Shown here one piece after another: positions 36,753-45,926 of a stretch of 64,000 bases of DNA. The stretch lies in contig NZ_QLIX01000004.1 of NCBI RefSeq assembly GCF_003258945.1, positions 62,001 to 126,000 on the forward strand. Reading direction: 5' to 3'. Each line of letters begins with the position of its first letter. Within the stretch, counting starts at the first letter, position 1. The notes under the pieces were generated by a model, which worked only from the letters and a program-made list of their open reading frames with translations, had not been told where the DNA came from and searched no databases. This stretch comes from Roseicella frigidaeris. GTDB lineage: Bacteria > Pseudomonadota > Alphaproteobacteria > Acetobacterales > Acetobacteraceae. The translations under genes were made by a program, and so were the position numbers.

Positions 36753-38006
36753 ATGGCGACCGAAATTCTCGTGCCCACCCTGGGCGAAAGCGTCAGCACC
36801 GCGACCGTCGCGCGCTGGTTGAAGAAGGCCGGCGAGGCCGTGAAGGCCGACGAGCCGCTGGTGGAGCTCGAGACCGACAAGGTGACGGTCGAGGTGAATG
36901 CCCCGGCCGCCGGCGTCATCGAATCCATCGCCGCCGACGAGGGCGCCGAGGTGGAGCCGGGCGCGGTGCTCGGCAGCATCGCCGCCGGCGGGGCCGCCGC
37001 CGCGCCGGCCAGGCCGCAGCCGCAGACATCCGAGCCGGCCCCCGCCCCGGCCGCCGCGGCGCAGCCGAAGGTGGAGCCGCCGCGCCAGCCCCAGGGGCCC
37101 GTTGCCGTGCCGGGCGCGGCCGGCCACGCGCCGTTGCCGGCCGCCGCCAAGCTGATGGCCGAGCGCGGCGTCGGCGCCGAGCAGATCGGCGAGGGCAGCG
37201 CCAAGGATGGCCGCATCGCCAAGGGCGACGTGCTCGACTTCCTCTCGCGCCCCGCCGCCGCCCCGGCCGCCGCCGCCGCCAAGCCGGCGACGCAGCGCGC
37301 GCTCGACGAGGGCGAGGAGCGGGTGAAGATGACGCGGCTGCGCGTCACCATCGCCCGCCGGCTGAAGGAGGCGCAGAACACCGCCGCCATGCTCACCACC
37401 TTCAACGAGGTGGACATGGGCGCGGCGATGGCGCTGCGCAGCGAGTACCGCGACGTCTTCGAGAAGCGGCACGGCGTGCGCCTCGGCTTCATGTCCTTCT
37501 TCGTGAAGGCCTGCGTCGCCGCGCTGAAGGAATTCCCCGCGGTCAATGCCGAGATCGAGGGCGACCAGGTCATCTACAAGCATTTCGTGCATATGGGCAT
37601 CGCGGTCGGCGGGCCGAACGGCCTGGTGGTGCCGGTGCTGCGCAATGCCGACCGGATGGGCTTCGCCGAGATCGAGAAGACGATCGGCAATTTCGGCAAG
37701 CGCGCCCGCGACGGCCAGCTGAAGCTGGAGGAGCTGGCCGGCGGCAGCTTCACCATCACCAATGGCGGCATCTACGGCTCGCTGATGTCGACGCCGATCC
37801 TGAACCCGCCGCAATCGGGCATCCTCGGGATGCACAAGATCCAGGAGCGGCCGATGGCGATCGGCGGCAAGGTCGAGATCCGCCCGATGATGTACATCGC
37901 CCTCTCCTACGATCACCGCATCGTCGACGGGAAGGAGGCGGTGAGCTTCCTCGTCCGGGTCAAGGAGAGCGTCGAGGATCCGCGCCGGCTGATGCTGGAT
38001 ATCTGA
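36753..38006 (+). CDS. sucB: 2-oxoglutarate dehydrogenase E2 component (dihydrolipoamide succinyltransferase)
   Basis: 417 residues from the ATG at 36753; an ATG 9 bases earlier (36744) is equally in frame and has AGGAAG before it. Domains: one lipoyl domain with [14 protein letters not shown] (lipoyl Lys), a Pro/Ala-rich linker, an E1/E3-binding domain around [12 protein letters not shown]...KGDVLDFL, and the acyltransferase core ending in [17 protein letters not shown] (catalytic His-Asp). Unlike many Alphaproteobacteria, no lpd (E3) gene follows. Confidence 0.96.
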   Translation: MATEILVPTLGESVSTATVARWLKKAGEAVKADEPLVELETDKVTVEVNAPAAGVIESIAADEGAEVEPGAVLGSIAAGGAAAAPARPQPQTSEPAPAPAAAAQPKVEPPRQPQGPVAVPGAAGHAPLPAAAKLMAERGVGAEQIGEGSAKDGRIAKGDVLDFLSRPAAAPAAAAAKPATQRALDEGEERVKMTRLRVTIARRLKEAQNTAAMLTTFNEVDMGAAMALRSEYRDVFEKRHGVRLGFMSFFVKACVAALKEFPAVNAEIEGDQVIYKHFVHMGIAVGGPNGLVVPVLRNADRMGFAEIEKTIGNFGKRARDGQLKLEELAGGSFTITNGGIYGSLMSTPILNPPQSGILGMHKIQERPMAIGGKVEIRPMMYIALSYDHRIVDGKEAVSFLVRVKESVEDPRRLMLDI

Positions 38007-38312
38007 CGCCGGAGCGCCGCGCCGGCCCGGCCCGCCCTCCGACGGAGGGCGGCGCCGGTGCCGCTTCGGCGCGTCCTGCGGGCGCCCGCCCCGCCACCGC
38101 CCCCGTCAACGGTCTGGCGTGAATTCGCGGCCAGGATGCGGCATCGCTCCTGCGGGGGCCGCGCAGCCTCCCATGGCCTGACCGCCCGCGGCGCTGCATC
38201 CCACCGCACACGGACACTCCGTATTTCTGCGGCGCCCCGCGCCGGATTTGCTATCATTTCTGCAAAAGGGTCGGCGCCGGAGGATGCGCCGCCCGCCCCG
38301 GGAGACAGTCAC
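38007..38312. other. Gene-free stretch between sucB and a small gene
   Basis: About 306 bases. The first part holds a hairpin (CGCCCTCC/GGAGGGCG around GAC, 38033-38051) that probably ends the sucAB message. Near 38245-38275 an AT-richer patch (TTTGCTATCATTTCTGCAAAAG) precedes the 94-residue gene and may carry its promoter; no full pair of boxes is convincing. Confidence 0.5.
38032..38052 (+). terminator. Hairpin after sucB
   Basis: CCGCCCTCC and GGAGGGCGG with a GAC loop, 25 bases after the sucB stop. No T-run. Confidence 0.55.
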
Positions 38313-38597
38313 ATGCGTTCCTTCGAAGGCCAGTTCTCCGACAACCGTCCGCTGAAGCGCACGCGGGAGGAGAAGATGCGCCTCCTCGCCGAGCTGAAGG
38401 AGACGATCCGGACGCTGAAGCCGCACACCTCGCCGGAGCTGCGCAGCTCCATCGCCGGCAAGATCCGCGAGCTCGAGGCCGACCTCGCCGCGCCGCCGCC
38501 GCCGCCGCGCGAGCGCCGGGTGCCGACGCACCAGCAGGACCAGTTCGGCGGCGGCCCGCGGCCGCCGCGCCGCCCGCGCCCGCCGCGGGAGTTCTGA
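38313..38597 (+). CDS. Small charged helical protein (94 residues)
   Basis: Not recognised. From the ATG at 38313, with GGGAGA 8 bases upstream. The N-terminal 60 residues are highly charged and heptad-like (REEKMRLLAELKETIRTLKPHTSPELRSSIAGKIRELEADL), suggesting a coiled coil or helical hairpin; the tail is Pro/Arg-rich (PPPPPRERR, PRPPRRPRPPRE). It stands alone between sucB and an SDR gene, where lpd is often found. Possibly a nucleic-acid- or complex-associated protein, but no function can be assigned. Confidence 0.6.
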   Translation: MRSFEGQFSDNRPLKRTREEKMRLLAELKETIRTLKPHTSPELRSSIAGKIRELEADLAAPPPPPRERRVPTHQQDQFGGGPRPPRRPRPPREF

Positions 38598-38691
38598 CGC
38601 GCCGCCGCGACAACCGCACACCCCTCCGGCCCCGCCCCTGGACCGGTGCAGCCCGGGCGGGCAGCATGCGACGAACCGAGGGGAACGTCGC

Positions 38692-39483
38692 ATGCGGCTC
38701 AAGGACAAGACGGCCATCATCATCGGCGCCGGGCAGAGTCCCGGCGAGGGCACGGGCAACGGCCGCGCCACCGCCATCCGCTTCGCGCAGGAGGGCGCGC
38801 TGGTGCTCTGCGCCGACCGCGACCTCGCCTCGGCCGAGGAGACGGCGCGGCTGGCCGGCAACGGCGCCGTTGCCATCGAGGCCGATGCGATGCGCGAGGC
38901 GAGCCTCGCCGCCGCCATCGCCGAGGCGGTGCGGCGCTGGGGCCGGCTCGACATCCTGCACTACAATGTCGGCATGTCGCTCGCGGGCGGCGACGCGCCG
39001 CCGACCGAGATCACCGAGGAGGCCTTCGACCGCGTCACGGCGGTGAATCTCCGCGGCTTCGTCATGGCGGTGAAGCACGCGCTGCCGGTGATGCGGCAGC
39101 AGCAGGAGGGGGTGATCCTCTCCATCTCCTCCGCCGCGGCGGTCGAGAGCTACCCCTATGTCGCCTACAAGACCACCAAGGCGGCGATGATCGCCTTCAC
39201 CGAGCAGGTGGCGAACCAGAACGCCCCGCACGGCATCCGCTGCAACACCATCCTGCCGGGGCTGATGGACACGCCGATGGCGGTGGACACCCGCGTCCGC
39301 CACACCGGCCGCAGCCGCGCCGAGGTGGCGGCCGAGCGCGACGCCAAGGTGCCGCTGCGGCGCAAGATGGGCACGGCCTGGGACGTGGCCAATGCGGCGC
39401 TCTTCCTCGCCTCGGAGGAGGCGGGCTTCATCACCGGGGTGGCGCTGCCGGTCGATGGCGGACGGCTGGTGCAGATCGGGTAG
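38692..39483 (+). CDS. Short-chain dehydrogenase/reductase (SDR)
   Basis: 263 residues, classical SDR. Nucleotide motif AIIIGAGQSPGEGTGNGRATAIRFA (a GxxxGxG variant with extra residues), NVG in LHYNVGMSLAG (usual NNAG replaced by NVG), catalytic Ser in LSISSAAAV and YxxxK in AYKTTKAAM. A C-terminal VALPVDGG end is typical. Substrate cannot be inferred. The unusual dinucleotide loop and missing NNAG Ala are within family variation. Confidence 0.9.
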   Translation: MRLKDKTAIIIGAGQSPGEGTGNGRATAIRFAQEGALVLCADRDLASAEETARLAGNGAVAIEADAMREASLAAAIAEAVRRWGRLDILHYNVGMSLAGGDAPPTEITEEAFDRVTAVNLRGFVMAVKHALPVMRQQQEGVILSISSAAAVESYPYVAYKTTKAAMIAFTEQVANQNAPHGIRCNTILPGLMDTPMAVDTRVRHTGRSRAEVAAERDAKVPLRRKMGTAWDVANAALFLASEEAGFITGVALPVDGGRLVQIG

Positions 39484-39723
39484 GGCGCCGGCCAATCCCG
39501 GTAGCGGCGGCCCCTCCGTTACGGGTCCGCCACGACACGCGCTTGTTGACCCCGCATGCTGGACTGGCCCCGGGCTGAAGGGCTAGGGTGGGGGCATGTC
39601 GATCATCGGACCGCTCACCGCGCGAATTACCGGCCCGGCCGCCTGAGCCGCGTCGCCCGAGGGGTGGCGCGCCATGCAGCCGGGTTCGCCTCCCTCCCCG
39701 CGCCTCATCCCGGAGCCAGTCCG

Positions 39724-39990
39724 ATGTCCGACGTCGTCGCAGCACGATTCCTCGTCACGGCCGATGTGTCACCCGGCCTTCTGCCCCGCCTCCTGCAGCC
39801 TCTCGCGAAACGCGATCTCGTCGCCGACCTGTTTCATGTGGAACGGGAGGGCGAGGTGGTGCGGGCCGAGCTGGTGTTGCATGCCATGCCGGCCGAGATG
39901 GTGCATCTGGTCGCCGGCAATCTCGGCCAGGTGGTTGGGGTGCATGCGGTGCTCACGGAGCGGCTGCCGCTGCTGCGCGCCGTCGCCTGA
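39724..39990 (+). CDS. Small ACT-like domain protein (88 residues)
   Basis: 88 residues from the ATG at 39724. The sequence ARFLVTADVSPGLLPRLLQPLAKRDLVADLFHVEREGEVVRAELVLHAMPAEMVHLVAGNLGQVVGVHAVL fits one beta-alpha-beta-beta-alpha-beta ACT unit, similar to the small regulatory subunit of acetolactate synthase (IlvM/IlvH half). No amino-acid biosynthesis gene is adjacent, so its partner is unknown. The upstream 39484-39723 stretch shows nothing recognisable. Confidence 0.65.
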   Translation: MSDVVAARFLVTADVSPGLLPRLLQPLAKRDLVADLFHVEREGEVVRAELVLHAMPAEMVHLVAGNLGQVVGVHAVLTERLPLLRAVA

Positions 39991-40132
39991 GCGCCCGGGC
40001 CACCCCGGCGCTCGGGGCCAGGCTGCCGCTGCACCGCCTGCTCCGGGCTTCGTGACAGAAACCGACGGCTGAGAGGGGAACGCTCACGGCGCGGCACGCC
40101 TAACGTGCCGTCACGCCGAGGGGACATGGTCG

Positions 40133-41569
40133 ATGCTTTGGGACGCCTTCCCCAGCGCGCTTGACCTAGCGCGCTTCCAATTCGCCTTCACCGTCACCTT
40201 CCACTTCCTCTTCCCCGCCTTCACCATCGGCCTGGCCAGCTACCTCGCGGTGCTGGAGGGGTTGTGGATCTGGACCGGCCGCTCCCTCTACCTCGACCTC
40301 TTCCGCTACTGGCTGAAGGTCTTCGCCGTGAACTTCGCCATGGGCGTCGTCTCCGGCATCGTCCTTTCCTACCAGTTCGGCACCAATTGGTCGGTCTTCG
40401 CCGACCGCACCGGCCCGGTGCTGGGGCCGCTGCTCGGCTACGAGGTGCTGACCGCCTTCTTCCTCGAGGCCGGCTTCCTCGGCGTCATGCTCTTCGGCCT
40501 CGGCCGGGTCGGGCGCGGGCTGCATTTCGCCGCCACCTGCCTGGTGGCCATCGGCACGCTGATCTCGGGCTTCTGGATCCTCGCCGCCAATTCCTGGATG
40601 CAGACGCCGACAGGCTACATCCTCGGCCCCGACGGCCGCTTCCTGCCCGGCGACTGGTGGGAGATCGTCTTCAATCCCTCCTTCCCCTTCCGCTACCTGC
40701 ACACCATCACCGGCGCCTATCTCACTACGGCGATGATCGTCGGCGCGGTCGGCGCCTTCCACCTGCTGCGCGACCGCTGGAACGAGCGGGCGCGGGTGAT
40801 GTTCAGCATGGCGATGTGGATGGCCGCCGCCGTCGCCCCGGCCCAGGCGGTGTTCGGCGACATGCAGGGGCTCTGGGCGCTGCACTACCAGCCGCAGAAG
40901 GTGGCGGCGATGGAGGGCCACTGGGAGACGCAGCGCGGCGCGCCGCTCATCCTCTTCGGCCTGCCGGACATGGAGCGGCAGGAGACGCGGCTGGCCCTCG
41001 GCATCCCACGTCTCGGCAGCCTGATCCTGAAGCACGAATGGGATGGCGAGGTGCTCGGGCTGAAGGCCTTCCCGCCCGAGGCGCGGCCGACCAACGTGCC
41101 GCTCGTCTTCTGGTCCTTCCGCATCATGGTCGGGCTCGGCCTGCTGATGATCGCGCTCGGCATGGTCTCGCTCTGGCTGCGCTGGCGGCGGGCGCTGCAC
41201 GAGCGCGACTGGTTCCTGCGCTGGGCCGTCGCCATGGGCCCCTCCGGCCTGCTCGCCGTCACCTTCGGCTGGATCACCACGGAGGCGGGGCGGCAGCCCT
41301 ATACGGTCTATGGCCACCTCACCACGGCCGAGAGCGTCAGCCCGATCGCGGCGCCGGCCGTGGCCACCTCGCTCGTCCTCTTCATCGTGGTCTACTTCGT
41401 CGTCTTCGGCGCCGGCATCTGGTACCTGTTCCGTCTGTTCCGGCACCCGCCCGAGGCGGAGGAGAGCGGCGCCGAGTCCGAGCCGCCGATCCGCAGCGCC
41501 GGCATCACGCCGGCGCCCTCGGTCAACCCGGACCGGGCCGCCGAGGCCCGGCCGCAGCCGGCGGAGTGA
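40133..41569 (+). CDS. cydA: Cytochrome bd-type ubiquinol oxidase subunit I (cyanide-insensitive CIO type)
   Basis: 478 residues, short-Q-loop length typical of the CIO branch. Haem ligands: N-terminal FQFAFTVTFHFLFP (His24 position), FRYLHTITGAY (His), and the GRQPYTVYG motif near the Q-loop/periplasmic side. It reduces O2 to water with ubiquinol without pumping protons, useful under low oxygen or cyanide. Followed 4 bases later by cydB and then a tiny third subunit. Confidence 0.95.
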   Translation: MLWDAFPSALDLARFQFAFTVTFHFLFPAFTIGLASYLAVLEGLWIWTGRSLYLDLFRYWLKVFAVNFAMGVVSGIVLSYQFGTNWSVFADRTGPVLGPLLGYEVLTAFFLEAGFLGVMLFGLGRVGRGLHFAATCLVAIGTLISGFWILAANSWMQTPTGYILGPDGRFLPGDWWEIVFNPSFPFRYLHTITGAYLTTAMIVGAVGAFHLLRDRWNERARVMFSMAMWMAAAVAPAQAVFGDMQGLWALHYQPQKVAAMEGHWETQRGAPLILFGLPDMERQETRLALGIPRLGSLILKHEWDGEVLGLKAFPPEARPTNVPLVFWSFRIMVGLGLLMIALGMVSLWLRWRRALHERDWFLRWAVAMGPSGLLAVTFGWITTEAGRQPYTVYGHLTTAESVSPIAAPAVATSLVLFIVVYFVVFGAGIWYLFRLFRHPPEAEESGAESEPPIRSAGITPAPSVNPDRAAEARPQPAE

Positions 41570-41573
41570 GCCC

Positions 41574-42620
41574 ATGTCGGCCGAGACCATCGCCACCATC
41601 TGGGCCTTCCTGATCGCGACGGCCGTCTTCCTCTATGTCTGCATGGACGGCTTCGACCTCGGCGTCGGCATCCTGTTTCCCTGGATCCATGGGAAGGAGG
41701 ACCGGGATCTCGCGGTGAACACCGTCGCCCCGGTCTGGGACGGCAACGAGACCTGGCTGATCCTCGGCGGCGGCGGCCTCTTCGCCGTCTTCCCGCTGGC
41801 CTACGCGACGATCATGCCGGCGATCTACATGCCGATCATCGTCATGCTGCTGGCCCTCGTCTTCCGCGGCGTCGCCTTCGAGATGCGCTTCCGCGCCGCG
41901 ACGCCGGGGCAGCATGCCTGGTGGGACCGCTCCTTCTCCGGCGGCAGCTATGTGGCGACCCTCGCCCAGGGCATCGCCCTCGGCGCCCTGGTGCAGGGCG
42001 TGGAGGTCCAGGGGCGGGCCTATGCCGGCGGCTGGTGGGACTGGCTCTCGCCCTTCTCCATCGTCACCGGCCTCGCCCTCCTCGCCGGCTACGGGCTGCT
42101 CGGCGCCTGCTGGCTGGTCTGGAAGACCGAGGGCGAGCTGCAGGAGCAGGTGCGCGGCCTGGCGCGCGGCCTCGGCTGGCTGACGCTCGGCTTCATCGCC
42201 CTGGTCAGCGCCGTGGTGCCCTTCCTGCTGCCCGCCTTCCGGGACCGCTGGTTCGACTTCCCGGTGATCCTGACCGCCCTGCCGGTGCCGATCCTGGTGG
42301 TGGTGCTGGCCTGGCGGCTGTTCCGCGGCCTCGACGAGGCCGGGGGCGGGCGCGAGCACCGGCGCGTGGTCTGGCGCGACGGCATCCCCTTCGCCTGCGC
42401 CCTTGGCCTGTTCTTCCTCGCCTATACCGGGCTCGGCATCTCGATCTGGCCGACCATCGTGCCGCCCAGCATCACCATCTGGGAGGCGGCGGCGCCGCGG
42501 GATTCGCAGCTGTTCCTGCTGGTCGGGGCGGTGGTGCTGATCCCCGTGGTGCTGGCCTATACCGGCTATGTCTACTGGCTGTTCCGCGGCAAGGTGAAGG
42601 CGGGCGAGGGCTATCACTGA
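41574..42620 (+). CDS. cydB: Cytochrome bd ubiquinol oxidase subunit II
   Basis: 348 residues with eight or so membrane helices. Starts AETIATIWAFLIATAVFLYVCMDGFDLGVGILFPW, with the family WDGNETWLILGGGGLFAVFPLAYA and the C-terminal AYTGYVYWLFRGKV. Supports assembly of CydA haems and quinol oxidation. GGAG precedes the start. It ends 2 bases before the small subunit gene. Confidence 0.95.
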   Translation: MSAETIATIWAFLIATAVFLYVCMDGFDLGVGILFPWIHGKEDRDLAVNTVAPVWDGNETWLILGGGGLFAVFPLAYATIMPAIYMPIIVMLLALVFRGVAFEMRFRAATPGQHAWWDRSFSGGSYVATLAQGIALGALVQGVEVQGRAYAGGWWDWLSPFSIVTGLALLAGYGLLGACWLVWKTEGELQEQVRGLARGLGWLTLGFIALVSAVVPFLLPAFRDRWFDFPVILTALPVPILVVVLAWRLFRGLDEAGGGREHRRVVWRDGIPFACALGLFFLAYTGLGISIWPTIVPPSITIWEAAAPRDSQLFLLVGAVVLIPVVLAYTGYVYWLFRGKVKAGEGYH

Positions 42621-42622
42621 GG

Positions 42623-42721
42623 ATGGGCCGCCGCCTGCTCTGGTTCCTCGCCCTCTGGGCGGCGGGTGTGGTGACGGTGGGCGCCATCGCCCTCCTGCTG
42701 CGGACGGTGCTGCGGAGCTGA
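42623..42721 (+). CDS. DUF2474-like small membrane subunit of the CIO oxidase (32 residues)
   Basis: Begins 2 bases after cydB: MGRRLLWFLALWAAGVVTVGAIALLLRTVLRS. One hydrophobic helix flanked by arginines is the hallmark of DUF2474 proteins that follow CIO-type cydAB, the counterpart of CydX. Too short for typical gene finders. The role in oxidase assembly or stability is inferred from the family and position. Confidence 0.75.
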   Translation: MGRRLLWFLALWAAGVVTVGAIALLLRTVLRS

Positions 42722-42775
42722 AGCGCGCCTGAACCGATCGGGTGCCCGATGCTCTGGGGGCCTGCCGCGCGCCCC

Positions 42776-42853
42776 TGGACCATGGTCCAGGCCTTTGTTC
42801 GATCGCGTGATTCACGCTTGTCGGCGGGTCCACCTCAAGCGATCACGCCCTAG
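42776..42853. repeat. Hairpin repeat element, family D, copy 2
   Basis: Begins with the perfect palindrome TGGACCATGGTCCA (42776-42789), then a stretch with GTTCGATCGCGTGATTCACG, and ends GGGTCCACCTCAAGCGATCACGCCCTAG. It is directly joined to the next hairpin (C2) at CTAG. Between the small cyd subunit gene and the converging EcsC gene. Best preserved copy of family D. Confidence 0.72.
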
Positions 42854-42893
42854 AGCATGTCCTGCGAACGTCCGTTCACCTGCAATGCTCTAG
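42850..42893. repeat. Hairpin repeat element, family C, copy 2
   Basis: Outer arms CTAGAGCAT and ATGCTCTAG (9 bp) around a loop with GCGAACGTCCGTTCA, the motif shared with C1 at 8886. It shares its first CTAG with element D2 and leads into A2. Confidence 0.68.
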
Positions 42894-42896
42894 GTG

Positions 42897-42956
42897 TTTG
42901 TTTTTACGAGCATCTTCACCTGTCCGGATGAGGTCATCCGGACAGGATCTGCTCTA
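42897..42956. repeat. Hairpin repeat element, family A, copy 2
   Basis: 60 bp identical to 8933-8992. Core arms CCTGTCCGGATGA/TCATCCGGACAGG. The last CTA (42954-42956) is the stop codon of the EcsC gene on the minus strand. Same C-then-A arrangement as at 8886-8992. Confidence 0.82.
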
Positions 42957-43769
42957 ACCGAACGGCTGTTCCCGCAGCCGCTCATAGGCGGCGCGCACCA
43001 GCGCCGACCCGTAGCGCCGCTCCAGCCGCCGCACCGTGAAATGCGCCCGGGCGATGCCGCGGAAATGCTCGAGGAAGGCGAGGTTCACCGCCACGCCGCC
43101 CGCCGCCCCCACCACCGGCGCCGCCTGGGCCGAGAGCTTGAAGGCCACCGGCACGCCGAAGCGGGCGGCGATGGCGCCGAGGAAGCCCGGCAGGAATTGC
43201 GCCACGCCGCGCCCGACCGCGCTCTGCACCGCCTCGGCCAGGGCCAGGCGCAGCGCGAAATAGCCGCTCTCCGCCTCGTCATCCTGCGGGTTGCGGCCGC
43301 CGAGGGCGAAGACCTTCAGGCATTCCGCCTGCACCTGCGGGTCCGAGAGGTCCTCGCCCTGCTCGGCGGCGATCGCCGCCACCTGGCGCAGCAGCAGGGT
43401 GGTCGAGACCGGCAGCTCCATCAGCGTCCCCGGCAGACCGAGCGCCCCGCCCGCCGCGCCCGAGGCGGCGAGCAGCCCGCGATGCAGCCATTCCCCGGGC
43501 AGCCGCGCCGGGCGGCGCTCCGGCCCGCTCAGCAGCGCGGTGCGCAGCGCGGCGAGCAGGGCCCGCCTCACCGCCCCGTCGATCATGCCCTGGGCGCCGG
43601 ACGGCAGGCGGCGCTTCAGCGCCTCCACCGTGCCGCCGACCAGCGCGGCGAGGCGGACCGGCAGGGAGGTGCCCTCCAGCACTACCACGGCGGCATCGAG
43701 CTCGGCCAGGGCCGCATCGGACAGGGCGAGCTCGGGCAGGGTCGGGGCGGGATGGCTGGTCTCGGTCAT
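42954..43769 (-). CDS. EcsC family protein
   Basis: 271 residues from the ATG at 43769. The EcsC-like core is visible: WLHRGLLAASGAAGGALGLPGTLMELPVSTTLLLRQVAAIAAEQGEDLSDP, then LKVFALGGRNPQDDEAESGYFALRLAL, and the C-terminal FLEHFRGIARAHFTVRRLERRYGS. EcsC-family proteins have unknown biochemical function, with hydrophobic Gly/Ala-rich segments suggesting membrane association. Divergent from the molybdopterin oxidoreductase gene. Stop codon supplied by repeat A2. Confidence 0.87.
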   Translation of the reverse strand: MTETSHPAPTLPELALSDAALAELDAAVVVLEGTSLPVRLAALVGGTVEALKRRLPSGAQGMIDGAVRRALLAALRTALLSGPERRPARLPGEWLHRGLLAASGAAGGALGLPGTLMELPVSTTLLLRQVAAIAAEQGEDLSDPQVQAECLKVFALGGRNPQDDEAESGYFALRLALAEAVQSAVGRGVAQFLPGFLGAIAARFGVPVAFKLSAQAAPVVGAAGGVAVNLAFLEHFRGIARAHFTVRRLERRYGSALVRAAYERLREQPFG

Positions 43770-43847
43770 CGCGGGGGTCACAACCTTCGGGGATGGCGCC
43801 GGCTTCGCCCGGCCCCCAGGATGTGGGGAAGCCCCGGGAGACGTGCC

Positions 43848-45917
43848 ATGGATGGCAGCCTTGCCCCCGCGATGATTCGCACCGCCTGCCCCCATGATTG
43901 CCCGAGCGCCTGCGTGCTGGAGGTGGAGCGGCTCTCGCCCGCCCGCATCGGCCGCGTCCGCGGCTCGGCCAGCTACGACTACACCGCCGGCACCTGCTGC
44001 GCGAAGGTCGCCCGCTATGCCGAGCGGGTGCACCATCCCGGACGGCTGGCGCAGCCCCTGGCGCGGCTGGGCGCCAAGGGCGAAGGGCGCTTCGCGCCCA
44101 TCGCCTGGGGCGAGGCGCTGGACCGCATCGCCGCGGCCTTCCGCGCGGCGGCGGCGCGGCACGGGCCGGAGGCGGTCTGGCCCTATCACAGCGGCGGCAC
44201 GCTCGGCGTGCTCTCCCGCTGGGGCATCGACCGGCTGCGGCACGTGATGGGCTATTCGCGGCAGAAGAGCACCATCTGCGTCACCCCGGCCGAGAGCGGC
44301 TGGAAGGCCGGGATCGGCGCCGCCCGCGGCAGCGACCCGCGGCGCCTGGCCGAGGCCGACCTGATCCTGATGTGGGGCGGCAACCCGGTCGCCACCCAGG
44401 TCAACCTGATGTCGCACATCCAGGCGGCGCGGAAGCGGCGCGGCGCCAAGCTCGTCGTCATCGACGCCTATCGCTCGCCCTCGGTCGAGGCCGCCGATCT
44501 CGGCCTGGTGCTGCGCCCGGGCACCGATGCGGCGCTCGCCCTCGCCCTGATGGCCGCGGCGCTCGAGGCCGGCGTCGCCGACCGCGACTTCCTCGCCCGC
44601 CACACCGACTGGTCGCCGGAGGTGGAGGCGCATCTCCGCCGCCATTCCATCCCCTGGGCGGCCGAGGTCACCGGCCTCGCGGTGGCGGAGATCGAGGCCC
44701 TGGCGCGGCTCTATGTCGGGACGCCGCGCCTCTTCCTCCGCGCCGGCGTCGGCTTCAGCCGGCATCGCAACGGCGCCGCCACCATGCATGCCGTCTCCTG
44801 CCTCGCGGCGCTGACGGGTGCCTGGGCGCGGGAGGGCGGCGGCGCCTTCTTCTATGCGCTGGAGGGCTGGGGGCTGGATACGCGCCTCGCCTGGGCGAGC
44901 GACCGGATCGATCCCAGGGTGCGGGTGCTCGACCAGTCGCGCATCGGCGCGGTGCTGAACGGCGAGCCGGCGGCGCTCATGGGCGGCCCGCCAGTCACCG
45001 CCATGCTGATCCAGAACGCCAACAGCGCCGAGGTGGCGCCGGACAGCCATGCGGTGCGGCGCGGCCTGGCGCGCGAGGACCTGTTCCTCGCCGTGCACGA
45101 GCAATTCCTGACCCCGACCGCCGCCTTCGCCGATATCGTGCTGCCGGCGACGACCTTCCTCGAGCAGGACGACATCATGATGGGCCTCGGCCACACCGCG
45201 CTGACGGTGGCGCCGCGGGTGATCGCGCCGCAGGCCGAGGCGCGCTCGAACCATGCGGTGGTGCAGGGCCTGGCGGCGCGGCTCGGCGCCGAGCATCCCG
45301 GCTTCGGGATGAGCGATGTCGAGATCCTGGACGCGACGCTGCGCGCCTCCGGCCATGGCGGCTGGGCGGCGGCGGTCGAGGCGGGCTTCCTGCCGGTCGC
45401 GGTCGACATCCCCTCGGGGACGGATTTCGCCGGCTTCCCGCAGCCCGACGGGCGCTTCCGCTTCCAGCCGGACTGGGCGGCGCTCGGCCCCTATGGGGCG
45501 GAGATGCCGCGCCTGCCGAGCTATTGGCAGAAGCTGGAATGGGCCGGGCCGGAGACGCCCTTCCGCCTGATCACCCCGCCGGCCCGCAGCTTCCTCAACA
45601 CCAGCTTCACCGAGACGCCGGGCTCGCGGAAGCGGGAAGGGGCGCCGCGGCTGCGGGTGAACCCGCGGGACGCGGCGCGGCTCGGCATCGCCGATGGGGG
45701 GCGGGTGCGCATCGGCAATGCCCGCGGGGCGCTGACCATGGCGGCGATGCTGTTCGAGGGCGTGCTGGAGGGGGTGCTGGCGCTGGAGGGCATCGCGCCC
45801 AGCGACGCCTTCCCCGAGGGGATCGGCGTGAACTCATTGGTTGGCGCCGATCCGGTGGCGCCGGCGGGCGGCGTCGCCTTCCACGACATCGCGGTATGGC
45901 TGCGGCCGGCGGAGTAG
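43848..45917 (+). CDS. Molybdopterin-dependent oxidoreductase (DMSO reductase superfamily)
   Basis: 689 residues from the ATG at 43848 with GGGAG 7 bases before; another ATG lies at 43872. The N-terminal cluster motif CPHDCPSACVLEVE (Cys14, 18, 22) plus Cys50/51 suggests one 4Fe-4S cluster, as in formate dehydrogenase/nitrate reductase-like enzymes. The MGD-binding domains show LILMWGGNPVATQVNLMSHI, ADIVLPATTFLEQDD and the C-terminal RLRVNPRDAARLGIADGGRVRIGNARG. It lacks a signal peptide and companion subunits, so it is cytoplasmic with an unknown electron partner. The substrate is unknown. Confidence 0.9.
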   Translation: MDGSLAPAMIRTACPHDCPSACVLEVERLSPARIGRVRGSASYDYTAGTCCAKVARYAERVHHPGRLAQPLARLGAKGEGRFAPIAWGEALDRIAAAFRAAAARHGPEAVWPYHSGGTLGVLSRWGIDRLRHVMGYSRQKSTICVTPAESGWKAGIGAARGSDPRRLAEADLILMWGGNPVATQVNLMSHIQAARKRRGAKLVVIDAYRSPSVEAADLGLVLRPGTDAALALALMAAALEAGVADRDFLARHTDWSPEVEAHLRRHSIPWAAEVTGLAVAEIEALARLYVGTPRLFLRAGVGFSRHRNGAATMHAVSCLAALTGAWAREGGGAFFYALEGWGLDTRLAWASDRIDPRVRVLDQSRIGAVLNGEPAALMGGPPVTAMLIQNANSAEVAPDSHAVRRGLAREDLFLAVHEQFLTPTAAFADIVLPATTFLEQDDIMMGLGHTALTVAPRVIAPQAEARSNHAVVQGLAARLGAEHPGFGMSDVEILDATLRASGHGGWAAAVEAGFLPVAVDIPSGTDFAGFPQPDGRFRFQPDWAALGPYGAEMPRLPSYWQKLEWAGPETPFRLITPPARSFLNTSFTETPGSRKREGAPRLRVNPRDAARLGIADGGRVRIGNARGALTMAAMLFEGVLEGVLALEGIAPSDAFPEGIGVNSLVGADPVAPAGGVAFHDIAVWLRPAE

Positions 45918-45926
45918 GCCGGCGGC

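Noticed and set aside
33704-37573. 1289-codon leftward frame opposite sucA and sucB
   Set aside because: Antisense to well-supported TCA-cycle genes, with low-complexity composition.
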